A DNA stretch of 64,000 nt from JAMXLO01 sp963812505 (GCA_963812505.1 CAWEVM010000003.1:124001-188000); one strand, 5' to 3'; positions 35,099 to 45,201 are shown, counted from the stretch's first letter. Made by a program: numbers and translations. Notes: a model not told the origin generated them from the sequence alone.

Positions 35099-35140
35099 TC
35101 CAAAGGAACCGAGCACCACGGCCCTGCTCGGTCCTTTGGA
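35099..35140. other. Long imperfect hairpin
   Basis: TCCAAAGGA(A)CCGAGCA and TGCTCGGTCCTTTGGA pair over 16 bp with a single bulge around a nine-base loop. It lies about 160-200 bp before the giant gene. No T-run follows, so it is more likely a leader RNA structure or operator than a terminator. Confidence 0.55.
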
Positions 35141-35221
35141 TGCGTATGAGCGTCTGGGGTCGGGCCAACGGCGGCGGACAAGGGCGCTTCCTCCGTCTAA
35201 AGTTCTAGACGATATCTCTCG

Positions 35222-35275
35222 GGGTTGACCTTTTATATTGACTTTTATCTTAATTTAAACGATACGCTATCGAAC
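35222..35275 (+). promoter_or_regulatory. AT-rich promoter-like segment
   Basis: TTGACC at 35225 is followed after 17 bp by TCTTAA, within the most AT-rich stretch of the neighbourhood (TTTTATATTGACTTTTATC). This suits a promoter for the GTG start at 35297 and argues against starting at the TTG of 35225. Confidence 0.4.
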
Positions 35276-35296
35276 CTGCCCAGTGAGGACCTGACC

Positions 35297-38200
35297 GTGG
35301 CGACCATTTCCAATGCATCCACGATTACCGTCGACGGGAACTTTACCGATTGGACAGCGTCGGAACTCATCGACAACCCCGGCGACGCCGTCCCGGGGTA
35401 TTCGCTGTATGGCACGGTGCAGAACGACAACTACTTCATCGCCATTCAGGGCACCGGCGCGACGGACCCGGTGATCGGGCCCGGCACCACGATCTGGCTC
35501 AATACGGACCAGAACACGACGACGGGCTACAGCACAGCTACTGCCCCTCTAGGCGCTGATTACAACATCACCTTCGTCAATGGCGCCTTCTACCTTTACA
35601 CCGGCTCGGCGGCACAGACCCTCGTCAGCGCGACGCCGCTCAGCGCCGCATTGTCACCGGACGGCAAGAGCCTCGAAATCGCAATACCGCGCAGTCTTGT
35701 CACGCCGGCGAGCGGACCGGCACCGGCGTCGATCAATATCGCAGCGCAGATCGACACAGGCACAACCACCCCGGTCTATCTTCCAGGTGATTACACAAGC
35801 CCGGAATTCGCAATCACAGATCCTGCAACCCTGACGGTGCAAGCGCCGACACATAAGGTCGCCATCGTCTACTCGGACACTACCGCCGCCCTCTATTTCA
35901 GCCAGACGGCCTATTCCGACCTGTTCATGGCGGCGCAGAACCAGGCCCGCATGGCCGGCGTGTCCTATGACATCATCGATGAGTCGCAACTGACCAATAT
36001 CAACAACTTAATTGGTTACGATACAATAATATTCCCGTCGATGGCGGACGTGAATACCGCGCAACTGCCGGCAATCATGTCGACACTGACCAGCGCAGTT
36101 TACAACTACCACATCGGCATCATTACCGCCGGCGACTTTCTTACCAACGACCAGACGGGTGCTCCGCTTCCCGGCAACTGGTACTCCAACATGGAGACCC
36201 TGCTGGGGCTCGTCCGGTCCACCAGCGGGAACAACGGGGCCGAAACGGTCACCGCGAACGACGTCACCAATACGATCATGAAGGGCTACACCGCCGGTCA
36301 GGTCATCGAGACCTACGCCAGTGAAGGCTATGCGGCTTATCAGGGCGTCGGTGGGACAGCGACGGACGTACTCGTCAACCAGAACGTCACCGGCGTTGGC
36401 ACACTACCCGGCGTGGTGCAGACGACGACTGGCGGCACCAACGTGCATTTCGCCACCACGGATCTGCTCGGCGACAGCAACCTGTTGTCGAACGCCATCC
36501 AAACCGTCGCGCTCGGGACGCAGCCAGGCGTCGCACTGCACATGTCGCGTGACGCCGGCGTCGTGGCTGTGCGGATGGACATGGACCAGTCGCAGTTCCC
36601 CGCGGACGTGTCGCCGGCCGGGGGTGGATCCGGCATCTACGGCACATTGATACCGATCTTGCAGCAGTGGAACCAGCAATACGATTTCGTTGGATCCTAT
36701 TTTATCAACATTGGCGACACGCCGACCGCCGCCGATCCGGCAACGACCAACTGGGCCGTCAGCCTGCCCTATTACCAGGACCTCTTGGCGATGGGGAGCG
36801 AGATCGGTAACCACAGCTACACGCACCTTCTCAATCCTCCGACAACGACTGTGACGGAGACTACGACCGCCGATACACCGGCTGGTTCGACTCAGATCAC
36901 CTTGGGCGCCTTGCCATCCTTCGCCGGCGTCACAGTAGGCATGACTGTCACCGGCACCGGCATCGCTACGAACACAATAATTTCCGCAGTTACTGGGACT
37001 GCCGTGACCCTGAGTTCGGGTCTGACTTCAGCGATCGCCGCCGGCACGACTCTGATCTTCGGTGTTCCGGCAGAGAACACCAATTTCCTGCAGACTGCGA
37101 CAACGACCAACCCGGTCCTAAGCGCATCAGGCAATCCCTTCACCTACGCCTACGAGTTCCAACAGTCTGCGGCGCTGGAGGCGGCGCAACTTGGTATTCC
37201 GATCGAGGGTGCCGCCGTTCCAGGCGCCAACGAGACGTTCGCGACCGACCAGAACATCCTGCCCTATTACCAATCGGTCGCCGCGACCGCGGCGACGCCC
37301 GGATATACCGGCTTTCTGACCGGTGGCTGGACCGGCGTCGGTTCAGGCTACCCGAGCGCGATCGGCTACATGAGCCCAAGTGCGACCGACATGGGCTCGC
37401 TCTATATCGCGCCAAACATGACGTTCGATTTCACTGAAATCGAATACGAAGGCAAGACCGTGGCGCAAGCCGAGGCGGACTGGGCGGCGCAGTTCAACGC
37501 GCTCACGACCAACGCCGCTGGCACGCCCGTCGTCGTCTTGCCGGTCCACGATTACGGTGTCGCGGCCTGGAACACGACCACTGATACGGGCACAGGCTCG
37601 CCCTATACCACGGCGATGTACACGCAATTCATCGCGCAAGCCTATGCCGCCAACTACGAATTCCTGACGCTCGAGGAGCTTGCCGCACGCGACGAGGCGC
37701 AGCAGAAGGCGGCCATCAACTACACCACAGTCGGCAACACGATCACCGCGACGGTAACCCCGGACCCGACGGCGCCGGATGTGGGCGGGATGGCGCTCGA
37801 CGTCGTCAACGGCGGCACTGACGTCATTCAGAATGTCACCGGCTATTACGCCTATAACGCGCAGGAGCTGTTCCTGCCGACCCATGGCGGCACGTTCACG
37901 ATCAATCTTGGCACCACGCAGGATGCAGTCACGCACATCGCCTCGCTGCCGATGCGCGGAGACCTGCTCTCGGTCACCGGCGACGGCTTGAACCTCAGCT
38001 TCGCCATGGTGGGCACCGGCGATGTCCTCGTGGACCTCGCCAACACGGCCACACCCACCGTCACCGGCGCCACGATCGTCAGCGACGTCGGCAATCAGCT
38101 GACACTCTCGCTGACCAATGCGGGCGAAAACGACGTCTCGATCACCCTGGCCGCTCTTCCGACGATCAGCGGCACCGTCGCAGGTCAGGCGACGACCGAT

Positions 38201-40066
38201 CTGGTGGCCATTGCACCGTTCTCCAAGGTCACAATTGGGGATACGAATGCCAACCAGACCGAGACGGTGACGGTCACGCTGTCCGCTGCGGCGAACGGCA
38301 CTCTGTCGAACCTGGGCGGCGGCAGTTACAACGCCACGACAGGCGTCTATACCGATGCCGGCACCGCAGCCGCGGTTACCACGGCGTTGGATGGCCTGGT
38401 GTTCACGCCGACCGTCAATCAGGTGGCACCTGGCCAGACCGTCACCACCGGCTTTGTCATCTCGGACAAGGACACGGCGGGAGGCACCGCCACCGACAGC
38501 ACGACAACCGTTGTCGCCACTGACACGGCCGTGCCCCCGACGATCACCGGCACCCTCGCGGGCCAGCGGACGACCGATCGCGCAACCGTCGCGCCATTCG
38601 CGAATGTCACGATCGCGGACTCGAACCTCGGCCAGACCGAGACCGTGACGGTCACGCTGTCCGCTGCGGCGAACGGCACTCTGTCAAATCTGGGCGGCGG
38701 CAGTTACAACGCCACGACAGGCGTCTATACCGATGCCGGCACTGCCGCCGCGGTCACCGCGGCGTTGGACGCACTGGTGTTCACGCCGACCGCCAATCAG
38801 GTCGCACCAGGCCGGACCGTCACCACCACCTTTACCATTGCTGACACCGACACGGCGCTGGCCACCGCCACAAACAGCGCGACAACCGTAGTCACAACCG
38901 GTCTGCAATCGAATCGCATCCTCTTGCAGAATACCGGTGGCCAGGCAGCGGCTTGGCAGGTCAATGGGACTGCGATGAGTTCCTCCAGCTTAGTAGGCGG
39001 TAATCCTGGACCGTTCTGGTCTCTTGTAGGCGCCGGCGCGTTCTTCGCCGGGGATACAGGCGATTATCTTTGGCGGGGTGCCAACGGTTCAGTAGGGTTG
39101 TGGCAAATGAGCGGCACCACCATAGAAGGCCATTCGGTGATCGCGGGGAACCCGGGGACCTCTTGGCTTATCGCTGGCACCGGCGACTTCTATGGCGACG
39201 GCCATACCGACATCCTTTGGCAAAACGATAACGGCTCGGTTGGCCTGTGGGACATGAACGGCGCCACAGTCAGCCAACTAGGCGTAGTTGCAGGAAATCC
39301 CGGACCTACCTGGCACATCAGGGGCACCGGCGACTTCTACGGCGACGGACATACCGACATTCTCTGGCAAAACGATAGCGGCTCGGTTGGCCTGTGGGAT
39401 ATGAACGGCACTACGGTCACCCAATTAGGCGTAGTCGCAGGAAATCCTGGACCTACGTGGCACATCATGGGCACCGGCGACTTCTACGGCGACGGGCATA
39501 CTGACATCCTCTGGCAAAACGATAGCGGCTCTGTTGGCCTTTGGGAGATGAACGGCACTACGGTCAGCCGGTTAGGTGTAGTCGCAGGAAATCCTGGACC
39601 TACCTGGCACATCGTCGGCACCGGTGATTTCAACGGTGACGGCAAGACTGACATTGTTTGGCGCAACGACAATGGGTCGGTCGGAGTTTGGGACATGAAC
39701 GGCACCACGATCTTGGCCTCGGGAGTGCTTGCGAACCCGGGCGTGTCCTGGAGCCCGTCCGGTATCAACAGCATGCGATTCATCTACCCGACCTCGAACG
39801 ACGCACAACTGGCGGCCACCCCCGCAATGCCAGATGAATTCGTGCTGACCAGCCTGGCGCCAGGGTCGCAAACCATCACTGGTTTCGACCCGATGCAGGA
39901 CGTAATCGAATTGAGCAAGGCACAGTTCGCATCTTTCACACAGGTACAGGCTGCGACCTCGGCAATCGCCGGTGGGGCAATGATCAACCTGGGCCACGGC
40001 AACTCGCTGCTGCTGCCGGGCGTCAACCCTGCATCGCTGCATGCTGGCGATTTTGCGTTTGGGTGA
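35297..40066 (+). CDS. Giant multidomain secreted protein with NodB-like deacetylase and FG-GAP repeats
   Basis: The 1589-residue protein starts at GTG 35297 (AGGA upstream; the frame is open to a TTG at 35225). Domains: CBM9-like strand-rich part (1-180, ITVDGNFTDWTASELID); a flavodoxin-like part (205-390, HKVAIVYSDTTAALYF); a polysaccharide deacetylase-like domain with AVRMDMDQS and the His motif EIGNHSYTHL (near 505), split by an insert at about 517-592; two 126-residue beta repeats (955-1205); five 49-residue FG-GAP-like repeats (1246-1490, GTGDFYGDGHTDILWQND); and a type I secretion-like end (1512-1589). It lacks a signal peptide. A role in modifying surface polysaccharide is inferred from the domain and nearby glycan genes. 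Confidence 0.8.
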   Translation: MATISNASTITVDGNFTDWTASELIDNPGDAVPGYSLYGTVQNDNYFIAIQGTGATDPVIGPGTTIWLNTDQNTTTGYSTATAPLGADYNITFVNGAFYLYTGSAAQTLVSATPLSAALSPDGKSLEIAIPRSLVTPASGPAPASINIAAQIDTGTTTPVYLPGDYTSPEFAITDPATLTVQAPTHKVAIVYSDTTAALYFSQTAYSDLFMAAQNQARMAGVSYDIIDESQLTNINNLIGYDTIIFPSMADVNTAQLPAIMSTLTSAVYNYHIGIITAGDFLTNDQTGAPLPGNWYSNMETLLGLVRSTSGNNGAETVTANDVTNTIMKGYTAGQVIETYASEGYAAYQGVGGTATDVLVNQNVTGVGTLPGVVQTTTGGTNVHFATTDLLGDSNLLSNAIQTVALGTQPGVALHMSRDAGVVAVRMDMDQSQFPADVSPAGGGSGIYGTLIPILQQWNQQYDFVGSYFINIGDTPTAADPATTNWAVSLPYYQDLLAMGSEIGNHSYTHLLNPPTTTVTETTTADTPAGSTQITLGALPSFAGVTVGMTVTGTGIATNTIISAVTGTAVTLSSGLTSAIAAGTTLIFGVPAENTNFLQTATTTNPVLSASGNPFTYAYEFQQSAALEAAQLGIPIEGAAVPGANETFATDQNILPYYQSVAATAATPGYTGFLTGGWTGVGSGYPSAIGYMSPSATDMGSLYIAPNMTFDFTEIEYEGKTVAQAEADWAAQFNALTTNAAGTPVVVLPVHDYGVAAWNTTTDTGTGSPYTTAMYTQFIAQAYAANYEFLTLEELAARDEAQQKAAINYTTVGNTITATVTPDPTAPDVGGMALDVVNGGTDVIQNVTGYYAYNAQELFLPTHGGTFTINLGTTQDAVTHIASLPMRGDLLSVTGDGLNLSFAMVGTGDVLVDLANTATPTVTGATIVSDVGNQLTLSLTNAGENDVSITLAALPTISGTVAGQATTDLVAIAPFSKVTIGDTNANQTETVTVTLSAAANGTLSNLGGGSYNATTGVYTDAGTAAAVTTALDGLVFTPTVNQVAPGQTVTTGFVISDKDTAGGTATDSTTTVVATDTAVPPTITGTLAGQRTTDRATVAPFANVTIADSNLGQTETVTVTLSAAANGTLSNLGGGSYNATTGVYTDAGTAAAVTAALDALVFTPTANQVAPGRTVTTTFTIADTDTALATATNSATTVVTTGLQSNRILLQNTGGQAAAWQVNGTAMSSSSLVGGNPGPFWSLVGAGAFFAGDTGDYLWRGANGSVGLWQMSGTTIEGHSVIAGNPGTSWLIAGTGDFYGDGHTDILWQNDNGSVGLWDMNGATVSQLGVVAGNPGPTWHIRGTGDFYGDGHTDILWQNDSGSVGLWDMNGTTVTQLGVVAGNPGPTWHIMGTGDFYGDGHTDILWQNDSGSVGLWEMNGTTVSRLGVVAGNPGPTWHIVGTGDFNGDGKTDIVWRNDNGSVGVWDMNGTTILASGVLANPGVSWSPSGINSMRFIYPTSNDAQLAATPAMPDEFVLTSLAPGSQTITGFDPMQDVIELSKAQFASFTQVQAATSAIAGGAMINLGHGNSLLLPGVNPASLHAGDFAFG
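38159..38914 (+). repeat. Two 378-bp tandem repeats
   Basis: Units 38159-38536 and 38537-38914 encode 126-residue VCBS-like beta-domains. The stretch beginning at 38261 and 38639 is almost base-identical for over 100 bp, so the duplication is recent or maintained by gene conversion. Confidence 0.85.
39034..39768 (+). repeat. Five 147-bp tandem repeats
   Basis: Exact 147-bp spacing (39034, 39181, 39328, 39475, 39622) of units encoding the 49-residue FG-GAP-like motif. The middle units are nearly identical; the first is diverged. Such arrays change copy number easily. Confidence 0.9.
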
Positions 40067-40134
40067 AGCGGATGCATCTTCGAAAGAGAAGATTGCGAGC
40101 CCAAGGTAGGCCATCATTGACCGCGCCTCCCCCA

Positions 40135-40156
40135 CGTGGCCGCAGAAACGGCCACG
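40135..40156. terminator. Bidirectional terminator hairpin
   Basis: Perfect stem CGTGGCCG/CGGCCACG with loop CAGAAA between the convergent giant protein and glycosyltransferase genes. No T-run on either side. Confidence 0.5.
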
Positions 40157-40174
40157 AGGCACTTACTGCAAGCG

Positions 40175-41668
40175 CTACGCGAGGAGACGTTCGCCCGTGC
40201 ATTCGGATCTGGTTGAAAGTGTGGCCATCGCAGATGCTCCAGGCGAATGGCCCAATCTGGTCAAGATAGCGTCAACGGTAGCCGACCACGGCACCGGCTT
40301 GAATTCGCGCTGAACCTCGGCCGCCCACCGCGCAAGCCCGGGGCGATCGTCGATAACCTGCCGAACCACCTGATAGGCGTCGTGGAGATTGTCCGGATCA
40401 AAGCTGCGGACCAACCTACCGCCAGCTTCGGGTAGGGACGTGCGATTGGATATGAGGCACGGCTTGCCGAACGCCAGACTCTCGGTCACCGGCAGGCCCC
40501 AGCCTTCGTGAAACGACGGAAACACCGTGAACAGACAGCCGCGGTACAACATTGTGAGCTCTGAGTCTGTCGGATCCTCGATCACTACCAACTTCCCATT
40601 GAGATGGTCCGTGTTGGCGATCTGCCGCATCAGATCATCTATCAACCAGCCGATGCGTCCTGCAAAAACCAGTGTCGGTACTCGTTCGGGCGGCAGATCC
40701 TCCAACAGACGACGCCAAACCCGGAACAGCAGCGTATGGTTCTTGCGAGCTTCGATGGTGGATACGAAAAGAGCGTAGGTCGACGCCGTTGGCAGGGCAC
40801 GACAACGTGATGTGACTGCGGGTTGCGATTGACTACCGAAGCCGGTGCCGATGGGGATCGGCGTGACAGGGCCACGCAGGGCAATCCCGTTCTCGCGCGC
40901 ATAGGCCTCAACGTCGGCCGCGGTTGCTCGCGAGATGGCGAATACGACGTCGCACAGCGGCAGCATGCTTTCGACACTGGCACGAAACAGACGCACGAGA
41001 TCGCGCTCGCACCATTCCGGCCGACGAATAGGGATGAGATCGTACACCAGCAGGGCAAATCGCAGGCCACGATCGCGCTGCATCCTGACCATGGCCGGGT
41101 AATCCGGATGTGACCAAGGTGCGCCGAGCGCGAGAACTACATCGCCCGACGTTGCGCATTCTGCGAATGAAACGGGTTCCTGGGCTCCGGCGCGTCCAGG
41201 GCGGCCCATCGCCATGTGGCGAATTCGCACCGTGAGACGTCTCAGGCGGCTTCGCGCGCCGTGCCGTACCTCACCGGCAAGCCGGCCCCAGGCGCGCAAT
41301 GCTTCACTCAGTGTGAGCGCGGCGTCGACCAAAGCGGGCCGCAGCGACGGCGTCAGTCGGTGCACCAACTTCCGAATGAGCTGGCGTGCCGGCGGATGCG
41401 GCGAAATGCCGCGTTCCAGACGAATCGGCGGCGCCGCCTCGTGTTCCGTCAGTCTCTCGAACAGCGCTGTCACCTCGCGCCAAGGCACCGCGCGGAAACT
41501 GTTATGCCTGATGTCGTGTCGGACGAACTGCACCAGCCCGGTGTCGCCGTATCGAGCCTGCATGGTCTGGTAGATCTCGAACGCGAGCCGTTGAATGCCG
41601 CTCGGGCGCCGATTGCTGCGGACATATTCGAACAGGTCCTCGACATCGATCCAAAGCCTCGCCGCCAA
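40175..41668 (-). CDS. Glycosyltransferase family 1/4
   Basis: The 497-residue GT-B enzyme has a long variable N-terminal half and a typical nucleotide-sugar-binding C-terminal half (FVSTIEARKNHTLLFRVWRR, FPSFHEGWGLPVTESLAFGK with the EX7E-like region, PCLISNRTSLPEAGG). It probably adds a sugar, plausibly D-rhamnose given the upstream genes. It begins with TTG at 41668, three bases after the rmd stop, behind a strong AAAGGAG. Confidence 0.88.
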   Translation of the reverse strand: MAARLWIDVEDLFEYVRSNRRPSGIQRLAFEIYQTMQARYGDTGLVQFVRHDIRHNSFRAVPWREVTALFERLTEHEAAPPIRLERGISPHPPARQLIRKLVHRLTPSLRPALVDAALTLSEALRAWGRLAGEVRHGARSRLRRLTVRIRHMAMGRPGRAGAQEPVSFAECATSGDVVLALGAPWSHPDYPAMVRMQRDRGLRFALLVYDLIPIRRPEWCERDLVRLFRASVESMLPLCDVVFAISRATAADVEAYARENGIALRGPVTPIPIGTGFGSQSQPAVTSRCRALPTASTYALFVSTIEARKNHTLLFRVWRRLLEDLPPERVPTLVFAGRIGWLIDDLMRQIANTDHLNGKLVVIEDPTDSELTMLYRGCLFTVFPSFHEGWGLPVTESLAFGKPCLISNRTSLPEAGGRLVRSFDPDNLHDAYQVVRQVIDDRPGLARWAAEVQREFKPVPWSATVDAILTRLGHSPGASAMATLSTRSECTGERLLA

Positions 41669-41671
41669 GTT

Positions 41672-42610
41672 TCAGCTCTCCTTTGCGTCGGACCGGATTC
41701 GGACGCGCCAATCGTCGAGCACATCACGCAAGGTTTGTGCCCACGGTATGACCGGCGTCCAACCGAGCAGCTCACGGGCTCGCCTCGAATCACCACATGC
41801 CATCGGAACGTCGCTGTCACGCACTCGTGCGGGATCGGCTCGAACTTCCAACGCTATGCCGGCCACAGCTTGCAACTCGGACAGAATATCTCCTATCCGC
41901 CGAGCCGTGCCTGACGCGAGATTCAAGATGCTGCCACACGTCAAGCTATCTCTTTTGGCGATCCACGCAACGTAGCCCGCACAGACGTCACGCACATCAA
42001 GGAAATCGCGCCACGTGTCAATATTACCGACCTGTATCAGTGGTGGTTGCAATCCAGCCTCTATCCGCGCGACCTGCCGCGCGAACGCGGGGACCACGAA
42101 CTGAGCGGTTTGCCCTGGTCCCGTGTGATTGAACGGCCGGATCCGTACACAGCGCAATCCCTGACCGGCCATGCTCCCGATCGCTAGATCGGCGGCGGCC
42201 TTCGTCGCGCTGTACACACTCATTGGGGCCAACGGCGTTGCTTCGTCAACAGGTGCCCCGCCGCGGAACGAACTGCCGTAGGCGTCGGCGGTGGACGTGA
42301 ACAGCATCTGGCAATCGGGCGCATGACGCAGGATCGCCCGCGCCACCCGCAACGTGCCATTCAGGTTGACCTCCCATGCCTGGTCCTCATCCTCCTGCGC
42401 CGCCCGAATGGAGGACACCGCGGCAAGATGAATGCACGCTTCAGGCGCGGCCTGCCGCACGGCGTCGGCAACGGCCTCCGCATCCCGCACGTCGACCGTC
42501 GGCGTGAACAAAGTCGCATCTGGATAGACGGCCGCAAGCCTTGCCTTCAGGTGGCGACCAACAAATCCGGCCGCCCCGGTGATCAGGATTCGGCGCGGTG
42601 GCGCAGCCAT
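41672..42610 (-). CDS. rmd: GDP-6-deoxy-D-mannose reductase
   Basis: The 312-residue extended SDR has the NAD(P) motif LITGAAGFVGRHL, a catalytic Ser/Tyr/Lys set (FTSTADAYGSSF, YSATKAAADLA) and RPFNHTGPGQ, typical of RMD. It reduces GDP-4-keto-6-deoxymannose to GDP-D-rhamnose. The preceding gmd supplies the substrate, which supports the assignment over other epimerases. Confidence 0.85.
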   Translation of the reverse strand: MAAPPRRILITGAAGFVGRHLKARLAAVYPDATLFTPTVDVRDAEAVADAVRQAAPEACIHLAAVSSIRAAQEDEDQAWEVNLNGTLRVARAILRHAPDCQMLFTSTADAYGSSFRGGAPVDEATPLAPMSVYSATKAAADLAIGSMAGQGLRCVRIRPFNHTGPGQTAQFVVPAFARQVARIEAGLQPPLIQVGNIDTWRDFLDVRDVCAGYVAWIAKRDSLTCGSILNLASGTARRIGDILSELQAVAGIALEVRADPARVRDSDVPMACGDSRRARELLGWTPVIPWAQTLRDVLDDWRVRIRSDAKES

Positions 42611-42721
42611 GTCAGGTCCTTAGTCGTTTCGGACGCCACGCTGGGCCGCCATCGACGGCACAATCGCGGATCCTGCAACGTGATGATCAAGGAACGTCAC
42701 GCCTGCTTCACGCCAGCCAGT

Positions 42722-43714
42722 TCAGCAACTGCAGGCCCGCATCCGGTTGCGGTGTCGGGTCAGGTCTGCCTCGACCATTTCAGCGACCATCTCCTCAAGT
42801 GATATCTTGGGCTCCCACCCCAGGACACGGCGTGCCTTGGTGGAATCGCCGAGTAGCAGATCGACTTCGGCAGGACGCTTCAGCTTTTCCTCAGTCACGA
42901 CATGTTCCTCGAATTCCAGACCCACCTGGCGGAATGCCATGCTGCAAAATTCTCGAACCGACACCGTCCGCCCTGTCGCTACCACGTAGTCATCCGGTTC
43001 CGACTGCTGCAGCATCAACCACATCGCTCTGACGTAGTCCCTCGCGTGCCCCCAATCGCGCTTTGCCTCCAGATTGCCAAGGTGAAGCTCGCTCGCGAGA
43101 CCGAGCTTGATCCGCGCAACTCCGTCGGTGATCTTGCGGGTCACGAATTCTATTCCCCGCAATGGGCTCTCGTGATTGAACAGTATGCCGGATGAGGTGT
43201 GCATGCCGAAGCTCTCGCGGTAGTTCACCGTCATCCAGTGCGCGTACAACTTCGCGGCGCCGTAGGGCGAACGAGGATAAAACGGGGTAGCTTCGTTTTG
43301 ACGGGCCTCCCGGATGCGCCCGAACATTTCAGATGACGAAGCCTGGTAGAAGCGTGCCTGTGGCCACGCAATTCGCGCAGCCTCCAGTATGTTGACCGCG
43401 CCGAGGGCGGTGACCTGGCCGGTCAGCAACGGCTGGTTCCATGACGCTGCGACGAAGCTTTGTGCTCCCAGGTTATAGATCTCGTCCGGCTTGTAAGTCT
43501 GCATGACACGAATCAGGCTTGACAGGTCAGCGAGGTTGCCGTCGACCAGCTCAACGTCGTCCCGAATGCCCAACCAGCGCAGGCGTTCGCCAACAACGTC
43601 AGAGGATGAGGAGCGGCGCACCAGTCCAACAACCCGATACCCCTTCCGCAGCAACAGCTTCGAAAGGTAGGAACCGTCTTGGCCGGTTATCCCCGTGATC
43701 AGGCAGGTTGGCAT
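42722..43714 (-). CDS. gmd: GDP-mannose 4,6-dehydratase
   Basis: The 330-residue extended SDR shows LITGITGQDGSYLSKLLLRK, the NLGAQSFV strand, catalytic Ser and Tyr-Lys in QASSSEMFG and YPRSPYGAAKLYAHW, and the substrate loop LFNHESPLRG. It converts GDP-mannose to GDP-4-keto-6-deoxymannose, used by rmd to make D-rhamnose. It lies 111 bp upstream of rmd. Confidence 0.94.
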   Translation of the reverse strand: MPTCLITGITGQDGSYLSKLLLRKGYRVVGLVRRSSSSDVVGERLRWLGIRDDVELVDGNLADLSSLIRVMQTYKPDEIYNLGAQSFVAASWNQPLLTGQVTALGAVNILEAARIAWPQARFYQASSSEMFGRIREARQNEATPFYPRSPYGAAKLYAHWMTVNYRESFGMHTSSGILFNHESPLRGIEFVTRKITDGVARIKLGLASELHLGNLEAKRDWGHARDYVRAMWLMLQQSEPDDYVVATGRTVSVREFCSMAFRQVGLEFEEHVVTEEKLKRPAEVDLLLGDSTKARRVLGWEPKISLEEMVAEMVEADLTRHRNRMRACSC

Positions 43715-43840
43715 GCGCGGTCTCTCTGGCTGTTGACCCGACAGACATTCGGGCCGTGTAGCCTCGTCATTTCTTGACGAAGTTTACCGGCTATGCCTCT
43801 GTCGGCATCAAATTGCAACCACCTCAGCTGGAATGTGAGG

Positions 43841-45201
43841 CTAAGGGCCGTCCTTCCCCTCACTCGGGTCGTCGAGGTGCCCTTCCAACCCTAGAAGCGC
43901 TGCCAAGGCAGTTCGGAACGGTTCCAGACCAAGACGCGATTGTGCTGTCTCGCGAGCCCGCGCTCCAAGTGCCTTGCGTTCCACTTGGTCATCTGCCAAG
44001 CGCTGTAAATGCCCAACAGCATCCGTCAGGTCGGGATCCGCCCAGACGGCGTGTGGAACATCATATGTGCCGCGCGGATCGCGCGCGGGGATCAGTCGGT
44101 AGCCTACCAAGGCGCTGCTTTGCGGGTCCATGAATTCCATGTTGCCGGACCACCCGGTCGCGACGACTGGCTTGCCCAAGAGCATCGCCTCGGCCAGGTT
44201 CAGTCCAAACGCTTCGCTGCGATGAAGTGACAGGACGATATCGGCGGCGGCAAGGAGCGCGTAATTGTCCGCGCGGGGCAGGTCGCGTGTCTCAAGGCGA
44301 ATGTTGGGAGCTTTGGCGGCCTCGGCAATGCGGTCAAAGTCCGCTGGGAAGTGCGTCCGGTGACCAATCTTCAGCACCAGGATCCGATCGCGGCGATGGC
44401 CAAACGCGGCCTGAAATGCGGCAATGGCCGCGTGGGGGTTCTTGCGCTCCAGTGAGGATGCGAGATTGAAGGGGGCCAGTACCACCACGGCATTATCAGG
44501 CAGACCGAATGACTGGCGGTCGAGCGCGGACGGCGACGGCGGCACGGCAGCCACCGCGTGAGGAACCACACGAACTGCACCTGGCCGCAGCGCTTCGACG
44601 GCCTCGGCGGTAAATCGCGAGGGGACCCAAATTTCGTGGACGAAGGATGCGCCGACCGCCCAATCCGCCGGCAGCCTTGATAATTCCCAGTGCCAATATC
44701 CTATGACCCGACGCTGGCGCACCATGGCACGCGGCAGTCTTAGCAGCGATACCGGCAAGACCGGTGCATTGGCGTGCACGACGAGAGGCGCTCCATGTGG
44801 CAGCTGAGGACGATGCAAAGGAGGTCTCGCCGCTCGTTGCCACGCAGGCCCAACGTCAACCCCCCAGTGCCTCACGCCGAGTTTCGTCAGGGCCTGTATC
44901 ATGAGGCGGGCACTCTCACCGAGGCCGGTGCTGGCAGAAATTTCACCAACCACCGCGATGCCGCCGTGCGGGGGTGGCGGGTCGCGGGCAACAGCGGGCG
45001 CAGCGAGGGCAGTCAGAGAACTGAACAGGTGGCGCCGTGCATTGGTGGGCAAAAGCCGCCAAGCCTTGTGCAGCGGCGAGACGCCATTGCCGGATGCGAT
45101 GAGCCGGTCCTCCGTGCAAGTCCGCCGTCACTGGGCAACGCCCACAAGTTGCCGTGGACCAGCGCGGACAGTATGTCAACCGTATCGTGTATCGGAAGCA
45201 T
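43841..45201 (-). pseudogene. Glycosyltransferase, frameshifted
   Basis: ATG 45201 opens MLPIHDTVDILSALVHGNLW; this frame loses coding character after LPSDGGLA. The neighbouring frame resumes with EDRLIASGNGVSPLHKAWRL and continues through a complete GT-B enzyme (ISASTGLGESARLMIQALTK, GYWHWELSRLPADW, LSLHRSEAFGLNLAEAMLLG) to 43841. One missing base near 45115 would restore about 453 residues. The downstream frame has only a poor TTG (45052) of its own. Confidence 0.75.

Larger units (their letters stand above)
34923..35296. other. Divergent intergenic region
   Basis: About 370 bp between the methyltransferase and the giant secreted protein. It contains the strong hairpin at 35099-35140 and an AT-rich promoter-like patch at 35222-35275. 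No gene is supported. Confidence 0.5.

Noticed and set aside
35225..35296. TTG start at 35225 for the giant protein
   Set aside because: It coincides with a promoter-like -35 and has no ribosome-binding site at proper spacing; GTG 35297 is better.
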